From the NCBI RefSeq assembly GCF_013385985.1, contig NZ_JACAOY010000004.1, positions 62,426-126,425 on the forward strand: a DNA stretch of 64,000 bases, in the 5' to 3' direction. Below are positions 47,344-55,403 of this stretch, one piece after another (the first letter of the stretch is position 1; every line of letters starts with the position of its first letter). A program made the position numbers and the translations under genes. The notes under the pieces were generated by a model that made no database searches, was not told the origin of the DNA, and worked only from the letters and a program-made list of their open reading frames with translations. The DNA comes from Pseudomonas sp. B6002. GTDB lineage: Bacteria; Pseudomonadota; Gammaproteobacteria; Pseudomonadales; Pseudomonadaceae.

Positions 47344-47359
47344 AGCAGGGAGCGTGCCA
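47344..47359 (-). promoter_or_regulatory. Sigma-54 promoter of the phosphatase-aminotransferase operon
   Basis: The minus strand reads TGGCAC-GCTCC-CTGCT, which matches TGGCAC-N5-TTGCW with one mismatch and has the invariant GG-N10-GC. The start site would be near 47333, about 40 bases before the phosphatase gene. Confidence 0.8.
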
Positions 47360-47419
47360 ACTGGCCGAAAGCCAGCGGGGCTGGGGGTTTGCCGTGTCAC
47401 GGTGGTGATATGTGTCGCC

Positions 47420-47448
47420 CAAGCTACAATTTTTGTAGCTTGCTACAA
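47420..47448. promoter_or_regulatory. Triple half-site palindrome, probable enhancer for the sigma-54 operon
   Basis: Three alternating half-sites GCTACAA (47423), TTGTAGC (47433) and GCTACAA (47442) are spaced by three and two bases. The first two form a perfect inverted repeat with 10-bp arms around TTT. The centre is about 100 bases upstream of the inferred sigma-54 start, the usual place for an NtrC-type activator. It also lies 74 bases before the divergent MipA-like gene, so it may control both. Confidence 0.65.
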
Positions 47449-47521
47449 ACAAGATGAGTGCTTGCGCCAGGGATGCCCTTCGCGCGTTCATGCGCACGTA
47501 ATCAATCAAGGAACCGTGACC

Positions 47522-48292
47522 ATGTTCAGGATCACATGTGCTGCATTCGCCGGTTTGCTTGGCTTGTGGGGCTTTTCAAACGCCGCCCAGGCTGAGGGCA
47601 TTACCGGTGAAGTGGGCGCAGGCGTCAGCTATCAGCCCCGCGAACCCACAGGCAGCCGCTATCAGATCACCCCTATTCCCTACTTCGATCTGGACTGGGG
47701 CAATGTCAGCCTCGGGACCGACGATGGCTTGACCTGGAGCGCCCTGAATACCAACGGGTTCAGCGCCGGGCCTTACGTCAATTACATTTCGGGCCGCACG
47801 GCCAACGGTGCGCTCGCCGGCCTGCGGGATGTCTCGAGCATGGCCGAGGTGGGCGGGTTCGTGCAGTACGCGCCGGCCGAGTTCTGGCGGGTCTACGCCC
47901 AGCTGGGCCGGGCCGTGGGCGGTGGCCACGACCAGGGCGGCGTGCTCGGCAAGGTTGGTGGCGAGCTGGGTTACCCGCTGGGCGGCGGGATCATTGGCAG
48001 CAGCGGCCTGATGGCGCATTTCGCCGACGACCGCCAGACCAACACGTTTTTCGGCGTGGATGACAACGAAGCCGCGGCCTCGGGCTTCAAGCCCTACAAC
48101 GCCAGCGGCGGCTTCCAGAACCTGACGTTTACCCAGAGCTTCGAGTTCCCCCTGGCGGCGAAGTGGTCGCTGCTGACCAGCGCCAGCTGGGTACACCTGG
48201 TGGGCTCGGCGGCAGACAGCAGCATCGTGCGCCAGACCGGCGAAGTGAATCAGGGCCAAGTGCAGACCGCCATCAGCTACAAATTCGACTGA
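47522..48292 (+). CDS. MipA/OmpV-family outer-membrane protein
   Basis: A 256-residue beta-barrel protein with a signal peptide (MFRITCAAFAGLLGLWGFSNAAQA) and the MipA/OmpV style: ITGEVGAGVSYQPREP, YFDLDWGNVSLGTDDGL, and a C-terminal ISYKFD ending typical of outer-membrane insertion. The family includes scaffolds for murein synthesis and porin-like proteins; the exact job is unknown. The ATG at 47522 follows AAGGAACCG. It is divergent from the sigma-54 operon and shares the palindromic control region. Confidence 0.85.
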   Translation: MFRITCAAFAGLLGLWGFSNAAQAEGITGEVGAGVSYQPREPTGSRYQITPIPYFDLDWGNVSLGTDDGLTWSALNTNGFSAGPYVNYISGRTANGALAGLRDVSSMAEVGGFVQYAPAEFWRVYAQLGRAVGGGHDQGGVLGKVGGELGYPLGGGIIGSSGLMAHFADDRQTNTFFGVDDNEAAASGFKPYNASGGFQNLTFTQSFEFPLAAKWSLLTSASWVHLVGSAADSSIVRQTGEVNQGQVQTAISYKFD

Positions 48293-48298
48293 TCCCCC

Positions 48299-48364
48299 TG
48301 TAGGAGCCGGCTTGCCGGCGATGAGGCCCTTAAAAACGCCATCGCCGGCAAGCCGGCTCCTACA
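48299..48364. repeat. REP pair (REPIN) between the MipA-like gene and the desaturase gene
   Basis: TGTAGGAGCCGGCTTGCCGGCGATG and its exact inverse bracket only about 16 bases; the arms pair over 20 bases or more. Confidence 0.9.
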
Positions 48365-48443
48365 GTTGGGTTTCGTGAGTGCCGACGAAGTTGGTCTAAG
48401 CCTTGCAGTAACGCCCTGGAATCCACTGTTCAGGACGTTCTTC

Positions 48444-49316
48444 ATGGCTCGCCCCGCTTACCGCCTGTTGCACCATTCGCTGTGGGACCTGGTCCCTATC
48501 GCCATGGGCCTGGCGCATTTCGCTTTTGTCATCTGGCTGGTTGCCGCGTTTCATAGCTTGAGCTGGTGGGCCTTGGTGCCCTTGGCGCTGGTATACGCGG
48601 TTAGCCTGTCGTGGAGCATCAACAGCATCTCCCACAACCAGATCCACAACGCCTACTTCACCCATCGCGCCATGAACCGTGCGTTCGACCTGCTGCTGTC
48701 CGTGACCATCGGGTTTTCCCAGACGCTCTACCGCGATATCCACAACCGCCACCACCGTGGCAACGCCGACCTGCCGGGCCCGGACGGGCAAACCATCGAC
48801 CCGCTGTCGATCTACCAACGCGGCAAAGACGGCCAGCCGGAAAACCCGTGGGCCTACACGTTCCTCAGTTTTTTCCGCGACGATCCCAAGCCGTTCTACG
48901 ACGAAATGAAGCGCAAGCGCCCGGCTGACGCTCGTTGGGTCAAGGTGGAGATCTGCGTGACGGTGGCGTTCTACATCGCCCTGGCGTTCTACAACTGGCA
49001 GGCGGTGCTGTGGCTATTGCCGTTCTGGTACCTGGGCCAATGCCTGTCATCGCTCAATGGCTACTACGAGCACTTCGGTGGCAACCCGGACCTGCCGATT
49101 GCCTGGGGCGTGAGTTCCTACAGCGTGTTGTACAACCTGATCTGGATGAATAACGGCTACCACGCCGAGCACCACTACCGGCCGAAGATGCACTGGACCA
49201 AGGTGAAGGCGTTTCATCGGGAGATTGCCGAGCAGCAGCGTGAGGCGGGGGTCAAGGCGCTTCCGGTGTCCCATGGCTTAGGCTTCCTGGTGGCACACCG
49301 CAAATCCCAGGGCTGA
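48444..49316 (+). CDS. Membrane fatty-acid desaturase/hydroxylase-family protein
   Basis: A 290-residue integral membrane protein with three histidine boxes (SHNQIHN, HNRHHRGN and HAEHHYR) that bind a di-iron centre, and four or more membrane segments. Such enzymes desaturate or hydroxylate acyl chains, terpenes or alkanes. The substrate is not evident. The ATG at 48444 (MARPAYRLLHHS) is chosen as the first start downstream of the REP pair. It is a single gene between two REP loci. Confidence 0.85.
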   Translation: MARPAYRLLHHSLWDLVPIAMGLAHFAFVIWLVAAFHSLSWWALVPLALVYAVSLSWSINSISHNQIHNAYFTHRAMNRAFDLLLSVTIGFSQTLYRDIHNRHHRGNADLPGPDGQTIDPLSIYQRGKDGQPENPWAYTFLSFFRDDPKPFYDEMKRKRPADARWVKVEICVTVAFYIALAFYNWQAVLWLLPFWYLGQCLSSLNGYYEHFGGNPDLPIAWGVSSYSVLYNLIWMNNGYHAEHHYRPKMHWTKVKAFHREIAEQQREAGVKALPVSHGLGFLVAHRKSQG

Positions 49317-49324
49317 CCCTAATT

Positions 49325-49430
49325 TGTAGGAGCCCGGCTTGCCGGCGATGGCGTCCTCAAGGGCCCCATCGCTGGCAAGCCAGCTCCTACAAGGGGTGGT
49401 CGTAGGTGCCGGCTTGCCGGCGATGAGGCC
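49325..49430. repeat. REP pair plus a solitary REP after the desaturase gene
   Basis: An inverted pair lies at 49325-49391. A third, single element (GTAGGTGCCGGCTTGCCGGCGATGAGG) lies at 49402-49430 in the same orientation as the left arm. Confidence 0.85.
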
Positions 49431-49455
49431 CGCACGGACGCCATAGCCAGGGATC

Positions 49456-49872
49456 TCAGTTCTCTTCGCCTTCAGCCAGCAAGGCAATCCCGCCGATAAT
49501 CACCGCAACCCCCACCCAGTGCAGCAGGCTGATGTGTTCCCCCAGCCCCAGCCACGACCCTAGCAGCACCACCACAAACACCAGCGAACTCAGCGGAAAC
49601 GCCAGGGACAGGCTGCTGCGCCGCAGGATCAGCATCCACACGAAGAAGGCGCCGATGTAACTGCCGATCGCCGCCAGGATTCCCGGGTTGCGCGCCACGT
49701 CAGCCAGCCACTGCCAGTTGAAATCCATCTGCCCCAGTTGGTCACCGGCCACCTTGGTAAACAGCTGCCCGGCGCTTTCAAAACCGATCAGCAACGCCCA
49801 CAGCACCACGGTACCCAGGCGCCCGTGCAGCCAGCCGCTGGGCCGCTCTGCCGCTACATTCTGCGAACTCAT
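49456..49872 (-). CDS. Half-size EamA/SMR-like membrane transporter subunit
   Basis: A 138-residue protein with four hydrophobic helices after a short basic N-terminus (WALLIGFESAGQLFTKVAGDQ, then FVVVLLGSWLGLGE). It resembles a single EamA repeat, as in ArnE/ArnF or SMR exporters, which work as pairs. Its start overlaps the stop of the next gene upstream by four bases. Together with that gene it probably makes a heterodimeric transporter. Confidence 0.78.
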   Translation of the reverse strand: MSSQNVAAERPSGWLHGRLGTVVLWALLIGFESAGQLFTKVAGDQLGQMDFNWQWLADVARNPGILAAIGSYIGAFFVWMLILRRSSLSLAFPLSSLVFVVVLLGSWLGLGEHISLLHWVGVAVIIGGIALLAEGEEN

Positions 49873-50249
49873 GCCTGACTCCCCGCAATGGCCACCAACA
49901 TCACACCAAAAGTAATCACCAGCGTGCCCAGCCAGCGACGCCGGCTGACGGTTTCCTTGAGCACCAGCTTGCCCGCCAGCACCACACCGCAGTAGGCCAG
50001 CGCTGCCGCCGGGAACAACAGGCTCAACGGCGCGCGCGACAAGGCTTCAAGCCACACGAAAAACTCGATGGCATAGGCGCCGATCCCGGCCCACAGCAAC
50101 GGCGCATTGAACACTTGGCCCCAGAACGCATTCAGGCGAAAACCGCCTTCCAGTTCCGGCAGGCGGTCCAGGCCGATCTTGAAACACAGCTGGCCGATCA
50201 CATCGAGCACGATGGAAAACGCCACCAGCATGACTACGAGCAAGGTCAC
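49869..50249 (-). CDS. Half-size EamA/SMR-like membrane transporter subunit (partner)
   Basis: A 126-residue protein with four hydrophobic helices (MLVAFSIVLDVIGQLCFKIG, and AYAIEFFVWLEALSRAPLSL), the same fold as the neighbouring subunit. Both keep the Q-L-F/C-K pattern in the first helix. It overlaps the UPF0489 gene and the second transporter gene by four bases each, so the three genes form one operon. Confidence 0.78.
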   Translation of the reverse strand: MTLLVVMLVAFSIVLDVIGQLCFKIGLDRLPELEGGFRLNAFWGQVFNAPLLWAGIGAYAIEFFVWLEALSRAPLSLLFPAAALAYCGVVLAGKLVLKETVSRRRWLGTLVITFGVMLVAIAGSQA

Positions 50250-51166
50250 GGGAACAACTCCTCAAACAGGTCAATCAGGGCTTCATTGGTCGCGGCATTG
50301 CGCTGAATATCCTCCGGGCTCCAGCGCTCGGGCGGCGGCTGGTCGGACTTGGCTTCCCAGCGCTTGAACGCGTTGCTGAACGCCGGCGTGGCGAACTCGC
50401 CGCACACGTCGATGCCGATGATGCGCTTGCGCGCCGCCAAGGCCCGCAGGGCCTCCAGCAAATGGGTCAGGCGCATGCCGCCCTGGTCCCAGTTGGTGGC
50501 GGCGTCTTCGCTGGCCAGCACGTCTTTGTCGATGGTGATCCAGATCGCTTCGGTGGGCAGGCTGCTGATCATCTGCTCCAGAAACGCGGTCCAATCCAAC
50601 TCGGCCAGGTTGCGCCAGTGCAGGTGGTTTTCCTGCTGTTGATGGCCGGCGCCATCGCCTACCCGGCCCCAGACTTTCGACGGCGGATGCTGCCACGGAA
50701 ACAGCTGCAACTGCCCGCGCTTGAGCGCGCCGAGGTTGCCGCCACGCAGTTGCGGGTTATGCAGGTCGTCGCTGCAGGGGCCGAGGGTGACGATGCGTTT
50801 GACGGCCGGCATTTTCAACGCACGGTTGACCCAGGAACCACAGTGGCGCTTGGGCGCAAAGCGCACCCAGTCAGGGTGGTTGTCGAAATGGATCAGGCTG
50901 ATGGGTTCCTTGAGGTCTGCCAGGAACGCCGGCGTGAGGTGGTGGTAATCGCCGGAGCCGACAAACAGGATTTCCGGGCGTGCATCCACCGGCCGTGGCC
51001 GTTTGGCCAGGCGCTCGGCGAAGGACTTCCAGGTTTTTTCGGTGGACCACAGGCGCAGTTTCGGGCCCAGGTCCAGCAAGTCGAGGCGCGTGGCCTGGCC
51101 GCTGGCCAAACGCCGGGCAATCGGTGCCTGGCCGGTAAGGCTGTGGTCGAGGTCAAGAATATTCAA
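50246..51166 (-). CDS. UPF0489/arginase-fold protein
   Basis: A 306-residue protein with ureohydrolase-like metal motifs: HFDNHPDWV in the middle and TIDKDVLASEDA later, plus GDYHHLTPAFL and IGIDVCGEFA. These fit the arginase/agmatinase-like UPF0489 family, whose substrate is not known to me. The probable start is TTG at 51166 (giving NILDLDHSLTGQ) with a G-rich site upstream; no ATG fits, and further upstream the frame enters a REP pair. It leads an operon with two half-size transporters, which hints that its substrate or product is moved across the membrane. Confidence 0.75.
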   Translation of the reverse strand: MNILDLDHSLTGQAPIARRLASGQATRLDLLDLGPKLRLWSTEKTWKSFAERLAKRPRPVDARPEILFVGSGDYHHLTPAFLADLKEPISLIHFDNHPDWVRFAPKRHCGSWVNRALKMPAVKRIVTLGPCSDDLHNPQLRGGNLGALKRGQLQLFPWQHPPSKVWGRVGDGAGHQQQENHLHWRNLAELDWTAFLEQMISSLPTEAIWITIDKDVLASEDAATNWDQGGMRLTHLLEALRALAARKRIIGIDVCGEFATPAFSNAFKRWEAKSDQPPPERWSPEDIQRNAATNEALIDLFEELFP

Positions 51167-51273
51167 GGCAGTGTTGCCCCCTAATAACAGCGCCCATCCG
51201 GCTGCCGGATGGGCTTTGAGGGGGTAATGCAAGGGACGGGCCAGCACCTGTTTTGAAAACAACGCGCAACAAT

Positions 51274-51362
51274 TGTAGGAGCCGGCTTGCCGGCGATGGC
51301 GGTGGGTCTGTGCCAAATGAGCCGACTGATACACCGCTATCGCAGGCAAGCCAGCTCCCACA
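51274..51362. repeat. REP pair (REPIN) between the UPF0489 and frnE-like genes
   Basis: The left arm is of the GCCGGCTTGCCGGCGATGG class and the right arm ends CGCAGGCAAGCCAGCTCCCACA, so the two halves are from different REP variants. Confidence 0.85.
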
Positions 51363-51381
51363 TTTTGAACAGTGACCGGCC

Positions 51382-52035
51382 TTAGGCTTTGGCTTCGTTG
51401 ATGATCTGGCGGATGGCGCCAACAAACGCCTCGGCCGGCTGGCCACCGCTGACGGCGTATTGGTCGTTGAACACGATGGTCGGCACCGAGCTCACGCCAC
51501 GGGAAATCCACAGCTGTTCCTGCTCACGCACCTCGGCGGCGTATTCATCGCTGGCGAGAATCTCGGCGGCGCGCTTGAGGTCCAGGCCGACGCTTTCGGC
51601 AATGATCGCCAGTGTGGCGTGGTCGGACGGGTCCTGGCCATCACTGAAGTACGCCTTGAACAGCGCTTCCTTGAGGTTGTACTGCAAACCTTCAAGCCCA
51701 GCCCAATGCAGCAGGCGGTGGGCGTCGAAGGTGTTGTAGATGCGGCTCTGGCCATCGGTGCGAAAGGCAAAACCCAACGCGGCGCCCATGTCGCGGATGC
51801 GCTCGCGGTTGGCCTGGGACTGCTCGGCCGTAGAGCCGTATTTCTCGGTGATGTGTTCGACGATGTTCTGCCCCTCGGCAGGCATGTTCGGGTTCAGCTC
51901 GAACGGCTGGAAATGGATCTCGGCCTGCACTTCGGCGCCCAGTTGGTCCAGGGCCTCGGTCAGGCCGCGCAGGCCGATGATGCACCAGGGGCAGGACACG
52001 TCGCTGACGAAATCGATTTTCAGGGGAGTACTCAT
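51382..52035 (-). CDS. DsbA-family oxidoreductase, FrnE-like
   Basis: A 217-residue thioredoxin-fold protein with a CPWC motif at residues 15-18 ([10 protein letters not shown]) and a helical insert. It ends with the cis-Pro loop [13 protein letters not shown]. There is no signal peptide, so it should be cytoplasmic, like FrnE of Deinococcus and polyketide clusters. It probably catalyses thiol-disulfide exchange or isomerisation of a small molecule. The ATG at 52035 gives [12 protein letters not shown]. Confidence 0.92.
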   Translation of the reverse strand: MSTPLKIDFVSDVSCPWCIIGLRGLTEALDQLGAEVQAEIHFQPFELNPNMPAEGQNIVEHITEKYGSTAEQSQANRERIRDMGAALGFAFRTDGQSRIYNTFDAHRLLHWAGLEGLQYNLKEALFKAYFSDGQDPSDHATLAIIAESVGLDLKRAAEILASDEYAAEVREQEQLWISRGVSSVPTIVFNDQYAVSGGQPAEAFVGAIRQIINEAKA

Positions 52036-52090
52036 GGTAGGCAACCTCGCTGGCATTCACGCGCCGGAAACCTCGCACGATACACCAATG

Positions 52091-53110
52091 TCACAGCACC
52101 TTCGAAGGCTCACCCAGGTCAATCTGCGCCCAGTGCGCGGCATCTTCACGGTGGGCTTTGAGATACGGCAGCACCGCCGTCAGCAGCGGGGCCTTGAACG
52201 CCTCCTGGAAACGGTGGGCCATGCCCGGGATCAATTTCAATTGGCTGCCCTGGATATGCGCGGCCAGGTGCACGCCGTGCATCACCGGCAACAACGGGTC
52301 GGCGGTGCCGTGTACCACCAGCGTTGGCACCCGCAATTGGTTGAGCAGCGGCACACGGCTGGGCTCGGCAAGGATGGCCATGATCTGGCGTTTCACACCG
52401 TCGGGGTTGAAGGCGCGGTCATAGGACAGCGCCGCCTGGTGCAGCAACGCCTGGCGATCGTCTTTCACATACGGGCTGCCGAGGGCGGCCAACAGGTCGG
52501 CCTGTTGCTCCAGCGCCACTTCGCGATTGGGCGCACTGCGCCGCGACAGCAACTGCACCAGCGCCGCGTTCGGGGCGGGCAGGCCTTCGGCGCCGGAACT
52601 GGTCATGACCAGCGTCAGGCTTTCCACCCGCTGCGGTGCCATGGCCGCCAGGTGCTGGGCGATCATGCCGCCCATGCTCGCGCCCAGCACGTGGAATTGC
52701 TGGACCCGCAATGCGTCCATCAAGCCCAGGGCGTCGTCGGCCATGTCGGTCAGCGTGTAGGGCGCCGCCACCGGCAGGCCGAGCTTGTAGCGCAGCACTT
52801 CAAAGGTGAGGTTGGCGCTGGCCGGCGCCTGGCGCCAGGTGGACAGGCCGACATCGCGGTTGTCGTAGCGGATCACCCGGAAACCTTGCTGGCACAGGGC
52901 GACCACCACCTCATCCGGCCAATGGATCAACTGCCCGCCCAAGCCCATCACCAGCAGCAACGCAGGATCGGACGCACGACCGATACTCTGGTAGGCGATG
53001 CTCACCTTTTCCAGGTCGACCGTTTGGGTCGGGACATTGACGTCACATCGAGAAGCCGCAAAGGACGGCAGGCCGAACAAAAGAGCGGCCAGTAAGAACA
53101 ACACGCGCAT
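52091..53110 (-). CDS. Exported alpha/beta hydrolase
   Basis: A 339-residue protein with an N-terminal signal peptide ([20 protein letters not shown]), then a hydrolase fold: [27 protein letters not shown], nucleophile elbow LGASMGGM, acid in HGTADPLLP, and catalytic His in [10 protein letters not shown]. It should act in the periplasm on an unknown ester or lactone. It is divergent from metR, and a MetR-type box lies 44 bases before its start, which suggests MetR control. Confidence 0.87.
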   Translation of the reverse strand: MRVLFLLAALLFGLPSFAASRCDVNVPTQTVDLEKVSIAYQSIGRASDPALLLVMGLGGQLIHWPDEVVVALCQQGFRVIRYDNRDVGLSTWRQAPASANLTFEVLRYKLGLPVAAPYTLTDMADDALGLMDALRVQQFHVLGASMGGMIAQHLAAMAPQRVESLTLVMTSSGAEGLPAPNAALVQLLSRRSAPNREVALEQQADLLAALGSPYVKDDRQALLHQAALSYDRAFNPDGVKRQIMAILAEPSRVPLLNQLRVPTLVVHGTADPLLPVMHGVHLAAHIQGSQLKLIPGMAHRFQEAFKAPLLTAVLPYLKAHREDAAHWAQIDLGEPSKVL

Positions 53111-53153
53111 GAAAAACACCGAAACGCAGAACCCCAGTAGAGCGCGAGTCTGA

Positions 53154-53166
53154 TGAAGTTTGTTCA
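53154..53166. promoter_or_regulatory. MetR-type box between the hydrolase gene and metR
   Basis: TGAAGTTTGTTCA is an exact match to the MetR site TGAA-N5-TTCA. It stands in the 186-base divergent region, 44 bases before the hydrolase start and 131 before metR. Confidence 0.65.
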
Positions 53167-53296
53167 AGCGCGCTGCCACACTTCCGTGACAGTTTGATGA
53201 AGAGTGCCGAGTGGTCACCTTTTGTCGACAGGCGCGCCAACATGAGACAAACTCACGCCATTCTTATTCTTTACAAATTGTATTCATGGAGAGCCC

Positions 53297-54214
53297 GTGC
53301 TCGAGATCCGTCACCTCAAGACCCTGCACGCCCTGCGCGAGGCCGACAGCCTGGTGGAAGCCGCCGAGCGTTTGCACCTGACGCAGTCGGCGCTGTCCCA
53401 CCAGTTCAAAGAGCTGGAAGAGCGCTTGGGCATGCCGTTGTTCGTGCGCAAGACCAAGCCGCTGCGTTTCACCAGCGCCGGTTTGCGCCTGCTGCAATTG
53501 GCCGACGCTACCCTGCCCCTGCTGCGCGGCGCCGAGCGGGATATCGCGCGATTGGCCGGCGGCACTGCCGGGCGCTTACACATGGCCATCGAGTGCCACA
53601 GTTGCTTCCAGTGGCTGATGCCAACCATCGACCAGTTCCGCGACGCCTGGCCGGAAGTCGAGCTGGACCTGGCCTCGGGCTTCGCCTTCGCGCCGCTGCC
53701 GGCCCTGGCCCGGGGCGACCTGGACCTGGTGGTGACCTCCGACCCGCTGGAGCTGCCGGGCATCACCTACGTGCCGTTGTTCACCTACGAAGCCATGCTG
53801 GCGGTGGCCAACCAGCACCCACTGGCGCACAAGGCGTACATCGTGCCGGATGACCTGTTGACCGAAACCCTGATCACCTACCCGGTGGAGCGCGACCGCC
53901 TGGACATCTTCACGCGCTTCCTCGAACCCGCCGATGTGGAACCTGCCCAGGTGCGTACGTCGGAGCTGTCGGTGATGATGATGCAACTGGTGGCCAGCGG
54001 CCGTGGGGTGTGTGGCATGCCCCATTGGGCGCTGCACGAATACAGCTCGCGTGGCTACGTGAAGGCCAAGCGCCTGGGCGAGAAAGGGTTGTTTGCGACG
54101 TTGTATGCGGCGATCCGTGCCGACATGCTGGATGCGCCCTACATGCGCGACTTCCTGCTGACGGCCAAGGACACGTCGTTTTCAACGTTGGATGGGGTTA
54201 GCGCCGTACGCTAA
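53297..54214 (+). CDS. metR: LysR-family regulator MetR
   Basis: A 305-residue LysR-type regulator. The N-terminal helix-turn-helix (residues 1-60, [24 protein letters not shown]) is very close to MetR, which activates homocysteine methylation genes (metE, metF) with homocysteine as co-activator. The effector domain holds [11 protein letters not shown] and the later [10 protein letters not shown]. The start is GTG at 53297, five bases after GGAG. metE is not in the window. A MetR-type box lies in the shared upstream region. Confidence 0.92.
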   Translation: MLEIRHLKTLHALREADSLVEAAERLHLTQSALSHQFKELEERLGMPLFVRKTKPLRFTSAGLRLLQLADATLPLLRGAERDIARLAGGTAGRLHMAIECHSCFQWLMPTIDQFRDAWPEVELDLASGFAFAPLPALARGDLDLVVTSDPLELPGITYVPLFTYEAMLAVANQHPLAHKAYIVPDDLLTETLITYPVERDRLDIFTRFLEPADVEPAQVRTSELSVMMMQLVASGRGVCGMPHWALHEYSSRGYVKAKRLGEKGLFATLYAAIRADMLDAPYMRDFLLTAKDTSFSTLDGVSAVR

Positions 54215-54247
54215 AACCTGCGCAACCTCACAGACGATGAGATCAAA

Positions 54248-54318
54248 TGTGGGAGCTGGCTTGCCTGCGATAGCGGTGCATCAGACAGACCGCTATCGCA
54301 GGCAAGCCAGCTCCCACA
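54248..54318. repeat. REP pair (REPIN) after metR
   Basis: TGTGGGAGCTGGCTTGCCTGCGATAGCGGT faces its exact inverse across about 10 bases; the hairpin is close to perfect. Confidence 0.9.
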
Positions 54319-54325
54319 GGGGAAA

Positions 54326-54832
54326 TCACTGGCCTTTCAATTCGCGCCACAGGTGGATCTTGTCGAAGTAGTCCACCCCCACCCGCACCGCCAGCGGCTC
54401 CAGGCCGTACTGGATGAATCCGCAACGCTGGTACAGCGCAAAGGCGGCGTCGTTGCCGGCGGTGACGGTCAGTTGGATCAGCTTGAGGCGCGGGTGACGG
54501 CGTGCCTCATCGAGTGCCGCCTCCACCAACTGGCGACCCAGTCCTTTGCGTTGATGGGCCTCGGTCACGTACATGCCGAACAGCGTCACCTTGTGCCGCG
54601 CTTTTTCCCGGGGCTCGAAGGCCAGGCCGACAATGCCCGCCAGTTCATCGCCTTCAAACGCGCCGAGCAAACAGTCCAGTGGGCTGCTCACGCGCTTTTC
54701 CCACCAGCTCAACGGCATCGCCGCACGCTCGGCCACGCTGGAGGTGAAGGCCTGGGGGTAGGCGCCATACGCTTCAAGCATCAAAGCCCGATAGGCCTCG
54801 GCGTCGCCCGCCCCCAGGGTGCGAATGATCAT
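54326..54832 (-). CDS. GNAT-family N-acetyltransferase
   Basis: A 168-residue acetyl-CoA-dependent transferase. The CoA-binding motif A reads MYVTEAHQRKGLGRQLVEAAL, followed by LTVTAGNDAAFALYQRCGF, the usual motif B. It resembles RimI/YobR-like enzymes, with substrate unknown. Its start overlaps the Nudix gene stop by four bases, so the two are co-translated. Confidence 0.92.
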   Translation of the reverse strand: MIIRTLGAGDAEAYRALMLEAYGAYPQAFTSSVAERAAMPLSWWEKRVSSPLDCLLGAFEGDELAGIVGLAFEPREKARHKVTLFGMYVTEAHQRKGLGRQLVEAALDEARRHPRLKLIQLTVTAGNDAAFALYQRCGFIQYGLEPLAVRVGVDYFDKIHLWRELKGQ

Positions 54833-55236
54833 GCGGGCAGCGAGGCGCGGTAGAACGGCAGGATCAAGTCACGCGTCAACGGCGCCAACGCCAGGCCGCC
54901 GTCACCGGCCGGGTCGATCCAGCGCACTTCTTCGATTTCTGCAGCGGGGGTTACCGGTACGTCGATCCGTACCTGGAACAATTGCGCGTGTACGGTGAAG
55001 CCGGGTTCGTTGGCGGCCGGGGCCGAGAAGTGGCCGAGGTAGAGCGCATCTTCAGGATTGATCCGCAGGTTCAGCTCTTCGTGCAGCTCACGGGCCAGCG
55101 CTTCGGCGGGTTGCTCGCCCGCATCGATCTTGCCGCCCGGCTGCATGAAGGCCTGGGTGCCGCGCTTGCGCACCAGCAGGGTCTGGCCGTCACTGCCGAT
55201 CAGAAGGGCGGCGGCGATGCGGATGGTAGAAGTCAT
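54829..55236 (-). CDS. Nudix hydrolase
   Basis: A 135-residue nucleotide pyrophosphohydrolase. The Nudix box is GKIDAGEQPAEALARELHEE followed by LNL, with Asn in place of the final Gly. Such enzymes cleave nucleoside-diphosphate linkages in damaged nucleotides or cofactors; the substrate cannot be told. The ATG at 55236 has AAGGTAACC upstream. It forms a two-gene operon with the GNAT gene. Confidence 0.92.
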   Translation of the reverse strand: MTSTIRIAAALLIGSDGQTLLVRKRGTQAFMQPGGKIDAGEQPAEALARELHEELNLRINPEDALYLGHFSAPAANEPGFTVHAQLFQVRIDVPVTPAAEIEEVRWIDPAGDGGLALAPLTRDLILPFYRASLPA

Positions 55237-55300
55237 GAAAAGGTTACCTTGAACACAAAGGCGCAAGGATCACATGACCTACAGCCGCACCGCAATCCAA

Positions 55301-55389
55301 TGTGGGAGCTGGCTTGCCTGCGATGGGGGAGTATCAGTAAACAGTTTTTTAACTGACACACCGCCATCGCAGGCAAGCCAGCTCCCACA
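55301..55389. repeat. REP pair (REPIN) upstream of the Nudix gene
   Basis: TGTGGGAGCTGGCTTGCCTGCGATGG and its inverse (ending GGCAAGCCAGCTCCCACA) flank 37 bases including a T run. It lies between the Nudix gene and the end of the HD-GYP-like gene. Confidence 0.85.
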
Positions 55390-55403
55390 GTTTTAGAGTG
55401 TGT

